Positions 50,484 through 61,968 of a DNA stretch of 64,000 nt are shown here, one piece after another. A program made the position numbers and the translations under genes. Position 1 is the first letter of the stretch; every line of letters begins with the position of its first letter. Where the stretch lies: the NCBI GenBank assembly GCA_021464245.1, contig JADCRB010000010.1, forward strand, positions 1,940,735 through 2,004,734. The letters are read 5' to 3'. The stretch is from Carallia brachiata (taxonomy: Eukaryota > Streptophyta > Magnoliopsida > Malpighiales > Rhizophoraceae). The notes beneath the pieces were generated by a model. That model did not search any database and was not told where the DNA came from. It saw only the letters and a list, made by a program, of their open reading frames with translations.

Positions 50484-51402
50484 ATTTTGGTCATATTTTA
50501 TTCATACTTTCTTTAAAAAAAAAAATAAATTATGAATATACTTAATATTATTAAATCTTAATTTTTAAAAAAAATTGTAAATTTTTTTTGTCTTAATATA
50601 ATCTGGCTAGAATTTAGCCAAAATATTTGGCTATATACATTTTCCGTTTGATGCTGCGAAATTGACCCTCTCCTAATATTTATTGCCCCCCTCAATTCCT
50701 GCCAACAACAACGCAAAACCCCAAAGAAAAGAAGCAGACACACGCACGCACACCGACAAATCCTTCTCTTTCTCGTTAGTAGTCCCAATCCCAAAACTTG
50801 AAAGCCATTATTATTTTTTTTTTTAACTTTTTGTCCTTAATTTTTTTTTTTTTATATGGATTCAAATACGACATATCCTTTTTATAAAGTTCTCAAAACT
50901 AGATCAGTTATTAAAACAAAAATATTAATAAGTCAAAATTCAACTTATTGAACCGATATTTAATAGTATATATATTTATGAAAAGTAATTGAAAAAAAAA
51001 TATTTATAAATAATGATTATATTTTTTTTAATTTTAAGGATTAAATTGAAAGTTTTAATAATTTAGGACTAAATTAAAATTTTTAGTTAAATTGCAATTT
51101 AAATAATATTTGGGGTCAAATTATAATTTAAAATTTTTTGATTTAACTTGAACTGGTCCAACTGATTTTATTTTTACTGATTTTCACTAATTTTAGCCGA
51201 TTGTTGACCGACTTTGATTGGTTTTAACCGGTCCGATCACTCTCATTTTTAAGTTCAAACCAGACTGAACCTAAGACTGGTCATCTATCCAACTGGTTGA
51301 ACCGACCGATCTGATCCGATTTTGTCAACACTGCTTTTTTAAGTGTCTTTCATTGCCGTATTATTGCCAATCCAAGGTGTTTTTTTTTCTTTTTTCTTTT
51401 TA
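50484..51402 (+). repeat. Tandem segmental duplication, copy B (interrupted)
   Basis: Same landmark order as copy A, but after TACGACATAT the match breaks at 50877 and resumes at about 51342 (AAGTGTCTTTCATTGCCG). The break is exactly filled by the CCGGTT-rich element at 50885-51333. Confidence 0.8.
50885..51333. mobile_element. CCGGTT-rich non-autonomous element, copy 2
   Basis: 449 bp flanked by CCTTTTTA (50877-50884) and CTTTTTTA (51334-51341), 7 of 8 identical, which suits a hAT-type target duplication. The 21-base ends agree at 13 positions when inverted (right-end complement CAGTGTTGACAAAATCGG). The interior AACCGGTCC/CCGACCGA motifs and AT-rich block match the 442 bp copy at 32732-33173. 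No open frame. Confidence 0.7.
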
Positions 51403-52900
51403 CATGATAATAAAATTTTATAATTTAATAATAATCTTTTTGATATGAATATTATAGTGAATCATAATAATCGAGTGAGAGACAAATAGTTTAATGATTT
51501 TATAATTATTTATAAGGAAAAAAATTATAATAATGTACACAATAAAATGAAGATTCAAAAATTTCAAAATATAAAAACTAGTAGAACAATTACAATATTT
51601 TTGTGCAGAATAATTAATATTATTTGTAAATTTTTTATATATTTATTCTAAAATTATAATTATACATAAAAATTTACCCCTTTAAAAAAATTTTCATTAT
51701 CTGTTGGTGGACAAATACTCTGGAAAATGGTTGTTTGTGCGTCATGGCGCTGGATGATGGTTATTTGTGGTGGTGGCACTGAGGAGACAGCTGGCTTGGT
51801 TGGATTGTGGCGATTATTGAGGCCCTCACTTTTCACTTAAAAGTTAAAATCAAAAAAGATATATGGCCAGAAAAAAAAAAAAAGACGCTCAGTCAATAAA
51901 TTGTGATCTCTTTTTTTACATCAAAATTTTTTTGTAATAAAAAAGTTTTTTATTAATTTTTTATTGTAAAAAAAATATCAATTTTAATAAAAACGATTGA
52001 TTGTAATATTTCAATTTACGTCTTATTTTTTCATGACTATATAATTAGACTCAAAGTAAAAATGGGCAATGTTTGAAAGAAAATGATCGAAGGCAAAGAA
52101 AAAAGAAATAAGACATTAAAAAAATAATACAGTAGATGAGTGAAAAGATCGTCCATCATGTTTTACACCGTGCATATATATACATGAATATATATTGCTG
52201 TTCAGAAAGTCATTTTTCTTTAACCATTTTTTTATTTTTTTTTTGTGTACCCATATTCACTTAATTTCGAGAATATAAATAATGCACTGCTTCATAAATA
52301 TGATAATTCTGTATATTGTGTGGATTATATATAAAAAGCAAAAAGTTGAAAGAAGAGATGACTAAGAAAATGCATCATGTCATGGGTGAGTTTCACTTGA
52401 CGTGTCAACGGGACAAACTAATGAGATGTGGTGATTAAGAATGTTACTTACTTTCATACTCACAAAAGAAAGAAAGAGAAAAATTACTAACTTTATTTGT
52501 ACAAATTGGCAAATTCGAAGGTAATGATTCAAATTTGACATAAATTGGATTGTTTCCTGCAAACCTCTTTTTTTTTTACCGGGTAAAATGAAAAAATTGA
52601 AAAAGTGAAGGTAGTATTTTAATTTATCTCGTCAAAGAAAATTATATTGAAATTTAAGACGAATACAAATAGTCAAGATAATTATATTATAATTTGTACC
52701 AAATTTCAATATAAATTTAATTTTTCGATTATCTCAACAAATACTCAAATCCAAGACCTAGTCTGACAATATATAGCACCTCTATCACTATGCCACAATT
52801 TTCAGCAGTTGTGTGAACTTATCCTATAACGGATCAGAGTTGCTTACTAAATGGTTAACCGAAATCAGCCCATTAATCTGTCGAGCACCGAAACCACATG
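51403..52900. other. AT-rich intergenic DNA, no gene seen
   Basis: A short GC-richer patch (51700-51830) reads as TGG/GTTG repeats without an open frame. The remainder is low-complexity spacer. Confidence 0.5.
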
Positions 52901-52959
52901 CAAATATATAGCCCATCTCCGAAAGAAGGGAAATTAGGCAGCAGTAGGTTAAAATAGAT

Positions 52960-53245
52960 CCTACAGCGGTTCAGTTCCAATTCAGTTCTAATTTCAAATT
53001 ATCGGTCTTATTTTAATATATCTTGAGCCTTAACCAAATCGCCTTGGATGGTCTGTTTCGGTTCCACTTAAGCTACAGTTCCTGTTTCGGTTGAGGTTCC
53101 AGTTTGGATTAATCTCTGATTCTAGTCTTGACTTCAATTATCATTCTAATTTAGGTTTCAATTAATCTCCAGTTTCAATTTTAATTCTGATTTCAACTCT
53201 AATTTCAATTAATCTCTAGTTCCGGTTCAATTCAAACCTATGTGA
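52960..53245 (+). repeat. Degenerate short-period repeat (TTCCGGTT / TTTCAATTAATCTC)
   Basis: Phrases such as GGTTCCAGTTTGGATTAATC, GTTTCAATTAATCTCC and TTTCAATTAATCTCTAG recur with irregular spacing of roughly 12-50 bases. Related phrases (TCAGTTCAATTCAATTTCAG) return at 53800-53860. It looks like an old, diverged minisatellite. Confidence 0.5.
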
Positions 53246-56200
53246 TCAAATTTTAACTTATTTTTGTTAAAAAAAAAGCAATTTAAAATTGTAAAAATTG
53301 AATTTCAATTAAACAAGAGAGAAAATTTAAATAATGGAAGGATTTGGAATTAATTAAATATTCATTAAACTATCTTTTTAAGAATTTAGAGAAATCATAG
53401 CTCATATAGTATATTACCTTTAAAACTTTAAATTATTATTTATCTCATTTTTCACTTTTTGTGTGTAGTCTCAATCGATTCCGATTGCAGTATTCCTTCC
53501 AGCAGCGATAGATTCTCATATTGTAAAGTGGTACAAATCTTCATTTAAAAGTTCATGATCATTTTTTTACACCCTTAACTTTGCCTTCGATTAATCATTG
53601 AGATACACTTGTGTCTTTTATGATTCTGACGATAAGATTGAGCGTGTTTTTACCAGACATTATCCGCTGCTCTACTCAGAAGTAATGATTGAGACTTATG
53701 TTTCGAACAGTCGGTTAAACCATTGATTTTGCAGTTTTTGAAAGGAAGAACCATAATCAAACTGTCCTTTGATAGATCCTAGTTATGAAATTGAAACTAT
53801 CTAGTCAGTTCAATTCAATTTCAGTTAATAGTCAGTCCAACTCTAGTTCGGTTTTAGTTCGAACCAAATGAAAAAAATGATTTGATTCGAACCAAATCAG
53901 TGGGTGAAAACTTACGCAATAAATTCTCGCTCTCTTTGGATCTTGGTTTCAAGCCCCTCTTAGCTCTTAGGGCCTTCGATTGGTTTGAGCCGAATCCTCC
54001 AACAAGACAATTTTAGGATGTTGCGGCCTCGCAATATTAGCATTTAGCGAACAATTGTTCTAGTCATTTTTCTAGCCTTCCCGCCTGTCGAAAGAAAAAC
54101 ATATCTAATAAGATGCCTTCTTCATCCCCTTGACAAATTCTTACGTCCAATACCCTGTTTTTTTTTTTTTTTTTTTGGTGTAATCAATACCCTGTTTTTG
54201 CCATCACCCAAGACCTATTTTGGTTGGTGATAAGGAAGCCCAAAACAGGCCCTTAAGCTCCCTTAACTCGAATAAAAACCAGACCCAAGAGGCCCTGCAA
54301 CGAAGCAACCCACGGGGTATGAACTTCGACTACGAGCTATTGTATGGAGCGGATCTAGTACGGGACTAGGATGGGCGAATGCCCCCTGACTTTTACTTAT
54401 TATTTATTTTACTCTGTATGATCAAAGTCAGAAACACACTTAGTTTAGTGATTGCCCTCCTCAATTTATTATTTCAGCCCCAAGTTTGAGACTTCCTTGG
54501 TACATTCAATATATTGAATTTCTCTCTTTCTTTGGAGGCCCTTTCTTTTCCTTTTATTTTTTTTTTCATTGGGTCTGCCCTCCCAAAAATCTTTTTTGGA
54601 TCCACCCGACAAAATTTTTTGGACTGACTTGAACGAACATCAGTTAGCGTGTTGGCGTTGGAATGACCCTCTGACCTTTTTTATTTTTGGTCATGTATGA
54701 CCCTGTGACTTTTAGTCGTTTGTTCTTTTGCAATGCCCCGATCTCAAAGTTGAGCCCAATATCCACAACGCTACATTTTTCATATTTGGAACGGATTGTT
54801 TTGGACGATTGGAATAGGAGTCAGTCATTATAAAAGTTCTAAATGCAAGCGATGTGTAAGTGAATATAATTTCTTTAGCATAACAGAGGGCGATTTTCCC
54901 TTTTTTTTTTTTTTTTTTTATGGGCCAATGAATTAGCTGAACTAGTTATTTTAGACAGTTAATTCTCTTTTTCTTTAAATTTTTGTGTTTGTTTTGCTCC
55001 TTCATCTTTTGTTAAATTCTTTTAATTGAATATTCACAAATATCAAACATCTGGAGTTCAATTATGACAACTTAGCAATCCATTTCTCTTATGTGATGCA
55101 GATTCTTGTACGGGAACTAGGATGTAAAGCCCTGTAGCTTTCTATTTTCTTTCCAGAATATGTAAAGAATATAAAGTGTGACCGGATTCAAAACAAAATG
55201 TAATTTCGCATTTAGGAATCAATTACGTATCACAATCTATTTTGATCACCGAATTTCGCCTTACGAGCGCATGGTCCTACATCCAAGTACATAAGCGATG
55301 ATAAAAGGAAAAAAAAAAAGTAATTTTGCATTTGGGAACCAATTAGGGATCAAAATCTCTTTTTTTCTCGGGTAAATATTCAGTAGAGTATGAGTGTCAA
55401 ACTGAGAACACTTAACTGAATTTTTTATGTCTGTTCATTAAAAGGTTTATTAGACTATTAATTATATAATAAAAGTAACTCTCTGTTTTTTTATAAATTT
55501 CACACTTTTTTTTCTCCAAATTAAAATGAAAAACCTATAGATCAAATGTGGTGTCTCAGGAAGAAGGACACTCATTTGTTCTTTGTTGTTGGCAACAACT
55601 TCAATTGCTACAAATTTCTAAGTGCCTCACCGCTGAGAGTACCTACTTTAATTACACATTTGTTTTGTAGCTAATCATAATCCTTGACGGGGAAAAAAAC
55701 AATAGAAAAGCTTCAATTGGTAATCTGGGAAACATACGCAAAGTTCATAGGCCATAACCATCTTCTTATATTATCTCTGCCAAACATTTATCATGTAGGG
55801 CCCGACTGTGTTCGTACAAGTTTTGGCCCTAAGCCCTTTTAAAAGAAACAATTACAAAGGATGAAATAATAACGAATACATACAATCTTGTTTCTGGGCT
55901 AAATAGTGAAAAATTTTCTTTTTGAAGGCATTTCTTGTTTCAACTTGGCATTGGAATTTCTATAGGCTCCTAGTCTTTTCAATTGACGCAGATCCGCTTA
56001 ATGCTTAACTAATTCTAATGTGTATCATGCTGTTGGTTTTTTTTTTTTAAATAACCCTCATTTTTCTGTCAATTTTTTCTCTCAATTGAAAATTTACTAA
56101 AAATGAAATCAGACAAAAAAAAAAGGGAAAAAAAGAAAATATTATAATATGATTTTCCAAAAATGCATTTTGTGTTTTTCCCTCCCTAAAAGACAGTAAA

Positions 56201-57149
56201 GAGGTGATTTAAGTAAATGCATAGATAGCTTTTCTGTTTTTTGGGCTAAATGCCTAACACTCCATGTGGGTTTTTTTTTTTTATTTGCTACTGACCACCC
56301 ACTTAGCTACATTTTAACCTAGTTTTCTACTTTTTTAATACTCTATGTTTCCCTTTTTATGCAAGCACCTTCTAGTTTTTAATTATTATATCTCAGTTTT
56401 AATTTTTTGATATACAAACTGTCGAGGACCAGTCACTTCTAACCATTGTTTTTAAATGCAATTTTTTTTCAAATAAAAAATACATCTAACATCTTTGTAA
56501 TTTATTTCTTTTACCTCCTCATAATTTTAATTTACACTAAGTCATGTAAGTTTTAATTTTGGCAGTTGAGACCCTCCTTTGTAATATTATTAAATTTAAT
56601 TTTTTTAATTCTAAAAAATTTTACAAAATCTAAATAATTTGAAATATATTTTTTGATATATCATGATTTTTTTTCTATTGGAATTTTATTAGAATATATG
56701 TTTTACAAATTTTGTTAGAGTTTAAAAAATTCAATCAACAAAAATTATGAATTCTAAACAGTTTCTAATAAAAATAATAAAGTCAATCAAAAAGATTAAA
56801 TCATCACAATGTTTGAATTCTATAAAATTTTCTTACGTTTAATAAGTAGTTTTAAAATTAATGAATTTTGAAAAACAGTCTCAATTGCCAAAATTAAAAG
56901 TTGCCAGAATCTTGCAATATAAATTGAACACAAAAGCTGTAAACTGCAAGAGTTTTAAGTGTATTTAACTCCTTTTTAACTCTCTTGTTGTTTCAACTTC
57001 ACACGAGAAATTTTTTCTACACTAATTTTTTCTATTAAAGCACATTGGCTTAATGTTTACCAAAATTAAATGCAAATTTGAACAGGTTCAAAATGTCACA
57101 TGACCAGCTACTGAGCCACAATACGTTGTACTAATATTAGAACAATTGG
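53246..57149. other. Intergenic, no gene seen
   Basis: Somewhat GC-richer at 53900-54780. GGAGCGGATCTAG near 54347 and the inverted TTTTTTGGATCCACCC near 54592-54607 may be the ends of a decayed DNA transposon, but internal support is lacking. A long-TIR element at 56477-56970 is listed separately. Confidence 0.45.
56477..56970. mobile_element. Long-TIR AT-rich element, copy 2
   Basis: Left arm TTTTAATTTTGGCAGTTGAG (about 56550) is answered by the inverted TCTCAATTGCCAAAATTAAA (about 56880). Similarity continues outward for about 70 bases on each side, giving arms near 90-100 bp. The same arm sequence recurs in the element at 18015-18546. It is non-coding; the superfamily is not decided by what I can see. 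Confidence 0.55.
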
Positions 57150-57735
57150 ATCAATTGGCTAGCCTCCAGAGACTTTAATACTAAGTACTTCCATCAGTGT
57201 GCATCGAATAGGTGAAGACAAAATTTTATCTACAAAATCCTTGATGAGGAAGATCAGTGGCTTGAAAGATACAAGGATATTGCATCACACATCAATAGAT
57301 ACTTCAGGACCTATACAATTCCTCGACATCAACACATTTTTCACATGCTCTCCAATTTGTCCCGAACATGATTTCAACAGCCTTGAATGTCCTACTAGAG
57401 TCAATTCCTACCACGAAGGAAGTAAAGGATGTCGCCTTTAAACTAGGTGGTGATAAGGCACCGAGCCCAAGGAATAGATAAACAGCATCCTAATTGTTCT
57501 TATCCCAATGACTTCTAATCCCAGTAGAATTTCAAGTTTCCAACCAATAAGTCTTTGCAATTTTGTCTACAAGATTATCTAAAAAAATCTATGTTAATAG
57601 ATTGCGACAGTGGCTGGACTCTATCATTTCTCAATTCCAGAATACTTTTGTTCCGGGCAAAGCAACCCAAGACAATATTTGTATAACACAAGAGGTGTTT
57701 AGGGCCCTTCATATGCAAATTAAAAGGCCTACTGC
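57150..57735 (+). mobile_element. LINE ORF2 fragment (linker and start of reverse transcriptase)
   Basis: Read with stops and frame jumps, the + strand gives plant LINE ORF2 phrases in the expected order: NWLASRDFNTKYFHQ, ILDEEDQWLERYKDIASHIN, TTKEVKDVAFKLGGDKAP, QPISLCNFVYKII, then NRLRQWLDSIISQFQNTFVP and TQDNICITQEVFRALH. The catalytic YADD region is absent: the fragment breaks off near 57735. Several stop codons and at least one frameshift mean it is dead. Confidence 0.85.
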
Positions 57736-58408
57736 GTTTGGCATTGGCTTCCACAAAGAAGGAGTTATCTCTGTTTGGACATGGCTTGTCTCAATGCCCC
57801 ATAATTCCACAGCAGAAGCAAACTTCTGGTAATTTCTCGTATTTTGATGACACCCATTGTAAACCATGTTCACATACCTTATTAAAACGCATAATCAATG
57901 GCTTGTCAACTGTAGCTCTAATAAGAAACCTCATATAACTGTTCCATTCTTGGACCTCTTCAATGGTATGATTGGCCTTAATGAGCCCAACAAAAAGGTT
58001 TCCAATCATCATTGCATTTTGCTTTGTCATTTGTGTTAAGGGCAGTCCATGAACTTGGACCCATAAAACTGATGTTGAGAGGTCTATTTCCTCTGGGGCT
58101 AGGTGGGATGGCCCCTCCTTGATGAGTAAGTGGTATCTGGCAAATAGACAGGGGACACCATTCAAAATTCTTATTTTACCTACGTTTTGAAAACATAATA
58201 GGAAATTATTTGACTTCAAATGCTTAACTTCCAAGTCTCCCTTAAGGGGCCATGCCCTTCGAAAGGTGTCCCTTACCACATTGGAGCCAAATGACTTATC
58301 TGATAAAATTCTCCCTATAAGAATGGACTTTGAAACTGCATCAGCAGCTAAAACATCGGCCTGAAGATTGAGTACTGTGTCTCCTTCTCTAAGATCAGTT
58401 GGTTCCAT
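57720..58408 (-). mobile_element. LINE ORF1-like DUF4283 / zinc-knuckle fragment
   Basis: From ATG 58408 the minus strand runs 205 codons. It shows the DUF4283 pattern of plant LINE ORF1 proteins: RRAWPLKGDLEVKHLKSNNF, HLLIKEGPSHLAPEEIDLST, VLWVQVHGLPLTQMTKQNA, then a CCHC knuckle starting CFCCGIMGH. A TGA at 57789 interrupts the knuckle one residue after the His, and DKPCP with the last Cys follows it. The reading stays LINE-like to about 57725, where it meets the oppositely oriented ORF2 fragment. It is probably not a functional gene. Confidence 0.8.
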
Positions 58409-61304
58409 GTAAGAAAACTAGCTCCTCTGCAGGTTAGAAATATTGTAGTGGTAATTTGCTGGATCGAGCCTTTGTGTTTAGTAAGACCAGATGACACTAG
58501 ATTAGGGTTAGATGGCCAGTTGCATATTGAATAATAACTGTTGGTGCACACATTCTTTTTCTTCAAAAAAAAAAAAAAATTGTTTGTGAAACCCACAAAC
58601 CCGTTCTCCGTCGTTGTAAATTTTTTGATTTTTCTTTTTTAATATTACGTTGCTAACATACTATGAGTATATTATAAGAAACGATTGGACGCTACACAAA
58701 AAAGATACTTTTTGGTTAGACAACCACCCCGAAGAGTAAAAGTAGACTGCATGATTAGATCACATTGCACTAGCTTGCAATTTTAACGGAATTTTGCATG
58801 TGAATGCACAACCATGTTCAGTCCCACCTAAACCATTTAAACAAGAGTAACAGTAAATAATTTCGTATAAATATCAATAAATAGTTATATAATTTTATTT
58901 AATAATACTTAATATTTTTTTGAATTTTTTTATAAATTTAATTATTTAATGATTGATATTATTTTATAATTATTTTAAAATTATTTAAGTGACCCTACTA
59001 AATTTTTTTCATAAAAAAAAAAAAAGAAAGAGGCATTTATCCAAACACTAGCCAAAAGGTGGGGAACTGTCAAACAATGTTATCATTTTAACGGGCCATC
59101 ATCCATGAGAAGCAACATTATCATTGCCCCCTTGTACCTTTCCTAATGTAATTCAAGTAGCCACCTTTATTTTTGGACGTTCTGGTTTTGAACGTAGTAC
59201 TACACCCCACACCAGCCTGCTTAGTAATCCATCTCTTCAACCACAAGAAAAGTAGGAAACGCATCTATAGTGGATTTTCTGTCGCATCTTTAGTGGATTT
59301 GCTGTCCAGGTTGAGTGAAAAATCCGCTGAGCCAATTTTTTTTATGAAAAATTTGATAACTTAATTTTAATTAAATTAACTATGTCAAATTAGCAATAAG
59401 TAATATTTACTATTCATGATTAAAAAAAATAAATTATTGAATACTGTTGAATAAAATTATATTACTACTAATTGGTTTTTATTTAAAGTTATGCAGTGGT
59501 ATCATTTTTTAATTAAATATATATTTAGATGCAATCATACAAACGTTGTTCAACCTATTTACTCAAAATATATAAAATCTTTAAATTTAATTATTATTAG
59601 TAAGCACCAAGTTTAATATAAACGAATTTTGAACTCTAAATTACTAATTTTGGTTCTCTCTGTCCCGTCACTAGGTATGTGCATTTTCTTTCTTTTTTTT
59701 GGCTTCTTGAGGATATGGCCAAATGGGTAACGTAAAACGAGCCTTGATATCAGTGATGCCAAACCTAAATTAAGAAGGCATTACTGGAGGTGATTAGATA
59801 TATTATCCTTGGAAGGTAAATGTTGAGACCCTTTTTCGGCATGAATTAACTTTATCCGGCCACTAACACTACATTATGATTCCCAATGGATCGACAATAT
59901 AATCCTTCCATTATTTTATGACCTTAATTTCCTTATTCTATATAGCAAATGAGTATGGAATTGTATATCGTGTGTGTGCCAAAAATGCCAAGCGTATTGA
60001 AGCGGAAAAGGAAGAAGAACAAATGCTTATTCCCTTGCTCAAAACACTTGAATTGTTAGCGGTATGCAAATACTGATACTAGGGGCTCTTTATTTTCTTA
60101 AACTACGTAAGACCAAAGGCCTATGCTTTGACTTGTCCAATCTAAGTGTAAATAGAGGTTGCAAGATTTGGTCCTAGCTAGTTATTTAGAGTCTTGGGTC
60201 TTCATGTTTCAGCTGCTTGGTTTTGGGTTCAATAGATTTTGGATGCATTATGTTTAAGATTCATCAAAATTCTGATATATTATGTTTTGGATCTTTCAAG
60301 TTCTACATTGGTTCCACTTTTATATTTTTTTCAATCATTATAAGTTGAATTGAGTTGGAATAAGTTTGATTATTTATATGCAATTACCTCTAACTACAAC
60401 AGCGTAACTTGGCTTCACTCTTGTTTGGATGATTTGGAAAGCGTAGGAGAAAAAATGTTCAAGAAAGAAAATTACTATTTATTTTTTTTGTCATTATTTT
60501 TTGCATCTATTTCTTATTTATTCGCATAGCTTTCTTTTATTAAAACTTTTTTCTCATAACTTTATTTATTTATTTTTTATTATTTTCTTTCTCACATATT
60601 TTTTACATATGCAAACTACTTTCTTCTTTTATAATTTTCTTTTTTATTAATTTCTCACAATCCAAACGCAAAGCTCGGGGGCCTTGCTATCGTGCCCAAC
60701 GAAAACGAAACGGAAAAGAATCTATCTGTGTGTATGTTTAAAGCTTGTTCTTCTGACCAACAGACTTCGAGCACAGATTTAAGTTCAGTATAAATACCCT
60801 GAATCAAACAATTTTATTCCTTCGGACGAGAGTTGGTATCTGGGTATCAGACACGTAATCTTTCTTTACTCTTAGAATTGAGTTGATCAACCATAAGTTG
60901 AATCAACAAGTGCTTCCCCGAAATAATTAACCAATCACGGACAAAATTTAAGCACATTCATTGTTTTTTTTTGCATTTTTTTTCCTTATACTCTAAAAAA
61001 AAGTTTTATTTCTTTGGGGTCGATATAATATTGATGCTCAAATGATTTGATTTGATAGAAAATAAAGAAGTACATTACTAATTGTGATTTACTAGTAAAT
61101 GACTAAACGTAATTTGAATATTATTCAGATGTTTAGTTAAATTAAATTTATATTTAATTTTATACTGTTCAAATTTGGCGTACCATACAAAAACACAGTG
61201 CAAGGCTTTCCAATAAGAAAAACTATTGAGATAGGAGACATCATCTTAATTTTTAGTTTTTCAACCAAAAAGAAAAATACCGAAAAAAGGACCCATTAAG
61301 GAAA
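58409..61304. other. Intergenic, no gene seen
   Basis: LINE-flank DNA to about 58620, then AT-rich spacer with a candidate MITE at 60418-60675. Short open frames (59173-59364) unrecognised. Confidence 0.5.
60418..60675. mobile_element. Candidate MITE with TTGTTTGGAT-type ends, second example
   Basis: The 258 bp segment opens CTCTTGTTTGGATG and closes with the inverted partner TCCAAACGCAAAG. The interior is T-rich. No clean target duplication found. Confidence 0.4.
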
Positions 61305-61354
61305 CGCGGCTCCCCAGACCGGTGCGCGTGTCGGGACCGGCCTGGGGAGCCGCG
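61305..61354. repeat. GC-rich perfect-stem hairpin
   Basis: CGCGGCTCCCCAGACCGGT (61305-61323) and its inverse at 61336-61354 pair at 18 of 19 positions, the exception being an A/G transition, around a 12-base loop GCGCGTGTCGGG. GC content here is far above the local AT-rich background. The flanks (GGAAACG to the left, GTGCCGCGTCCC to the right) extend the GC-rich patch to about 61375. Confidence 0.85.
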
Positions 61355-61375
61355 TGCCGCGTCCCAAACTTTTAT

Positions 61376-61968
61376 CCTGGAAAAATGACTCCATTAGAAG
61401 CAAGTGTCAGTCCATTTCATTACGGATCCGGGATCTCCTAAACTAATAGGCTGCGTGTCATCAGACCATTTGCTAGTTGACCAATAATCTTGATGACGGT
61501 CTTTTAATTTAATATTATTCCATTATCTTATCCAAAAAGAGAAACAATTAAGCAAACTCGTCAATTTTGTGGAATGGCCGTATATCTTTCATTTTTCTTT
61601 TACATTAGGAGTGTTAAAAAAGTTAAAAAAAAAAGCGATTCACAGGCAAAATTATAGTTAGTTAACCGAAATAAATTGAACCGAAAAAAAATGTTACTTT
61701 TATGTATTTTTATTTTTATTGTGATATACTAAAAATATTGTTAATGCAACAATTAATAACATATTAATCTTAATAAAGCATTATTATGCTTAAATAATCA
61801 TTCATTTAGCTTATATAAAATAATAATTATAAATTTATTTTAAAAAATACAGCAAAAATAATTTTTCAAATTCAAATTATAATTTTAAGCTTTTTTTTCC
61901 AAATGGTCATTTCAATTAATCAAAAATTTCGATTCGAATTTAATTTATAATCTAATATAATCTAATTT
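61376..61968. other. Intergenic, no gene seen
   Basis: AT-rich DNA between the hairpin and the long-TIR element. Nothing recognised. Confidence 0.5.

Noticed and set aside
54347..54607. DNA transposon with GGATC-type inverted ends
   Set aside because: Only the outermost bases agree, and there is no target duplication or second copy clear enough to support it.
57150..58408. Twin-priming explanation for the inverted LINE fragments
   Set aside because: Twin priming places the inverted 5' part ahead of the sense 3' part; here the order is sense ORF2, then inverted ORF1, with no poly-A at the expected end.
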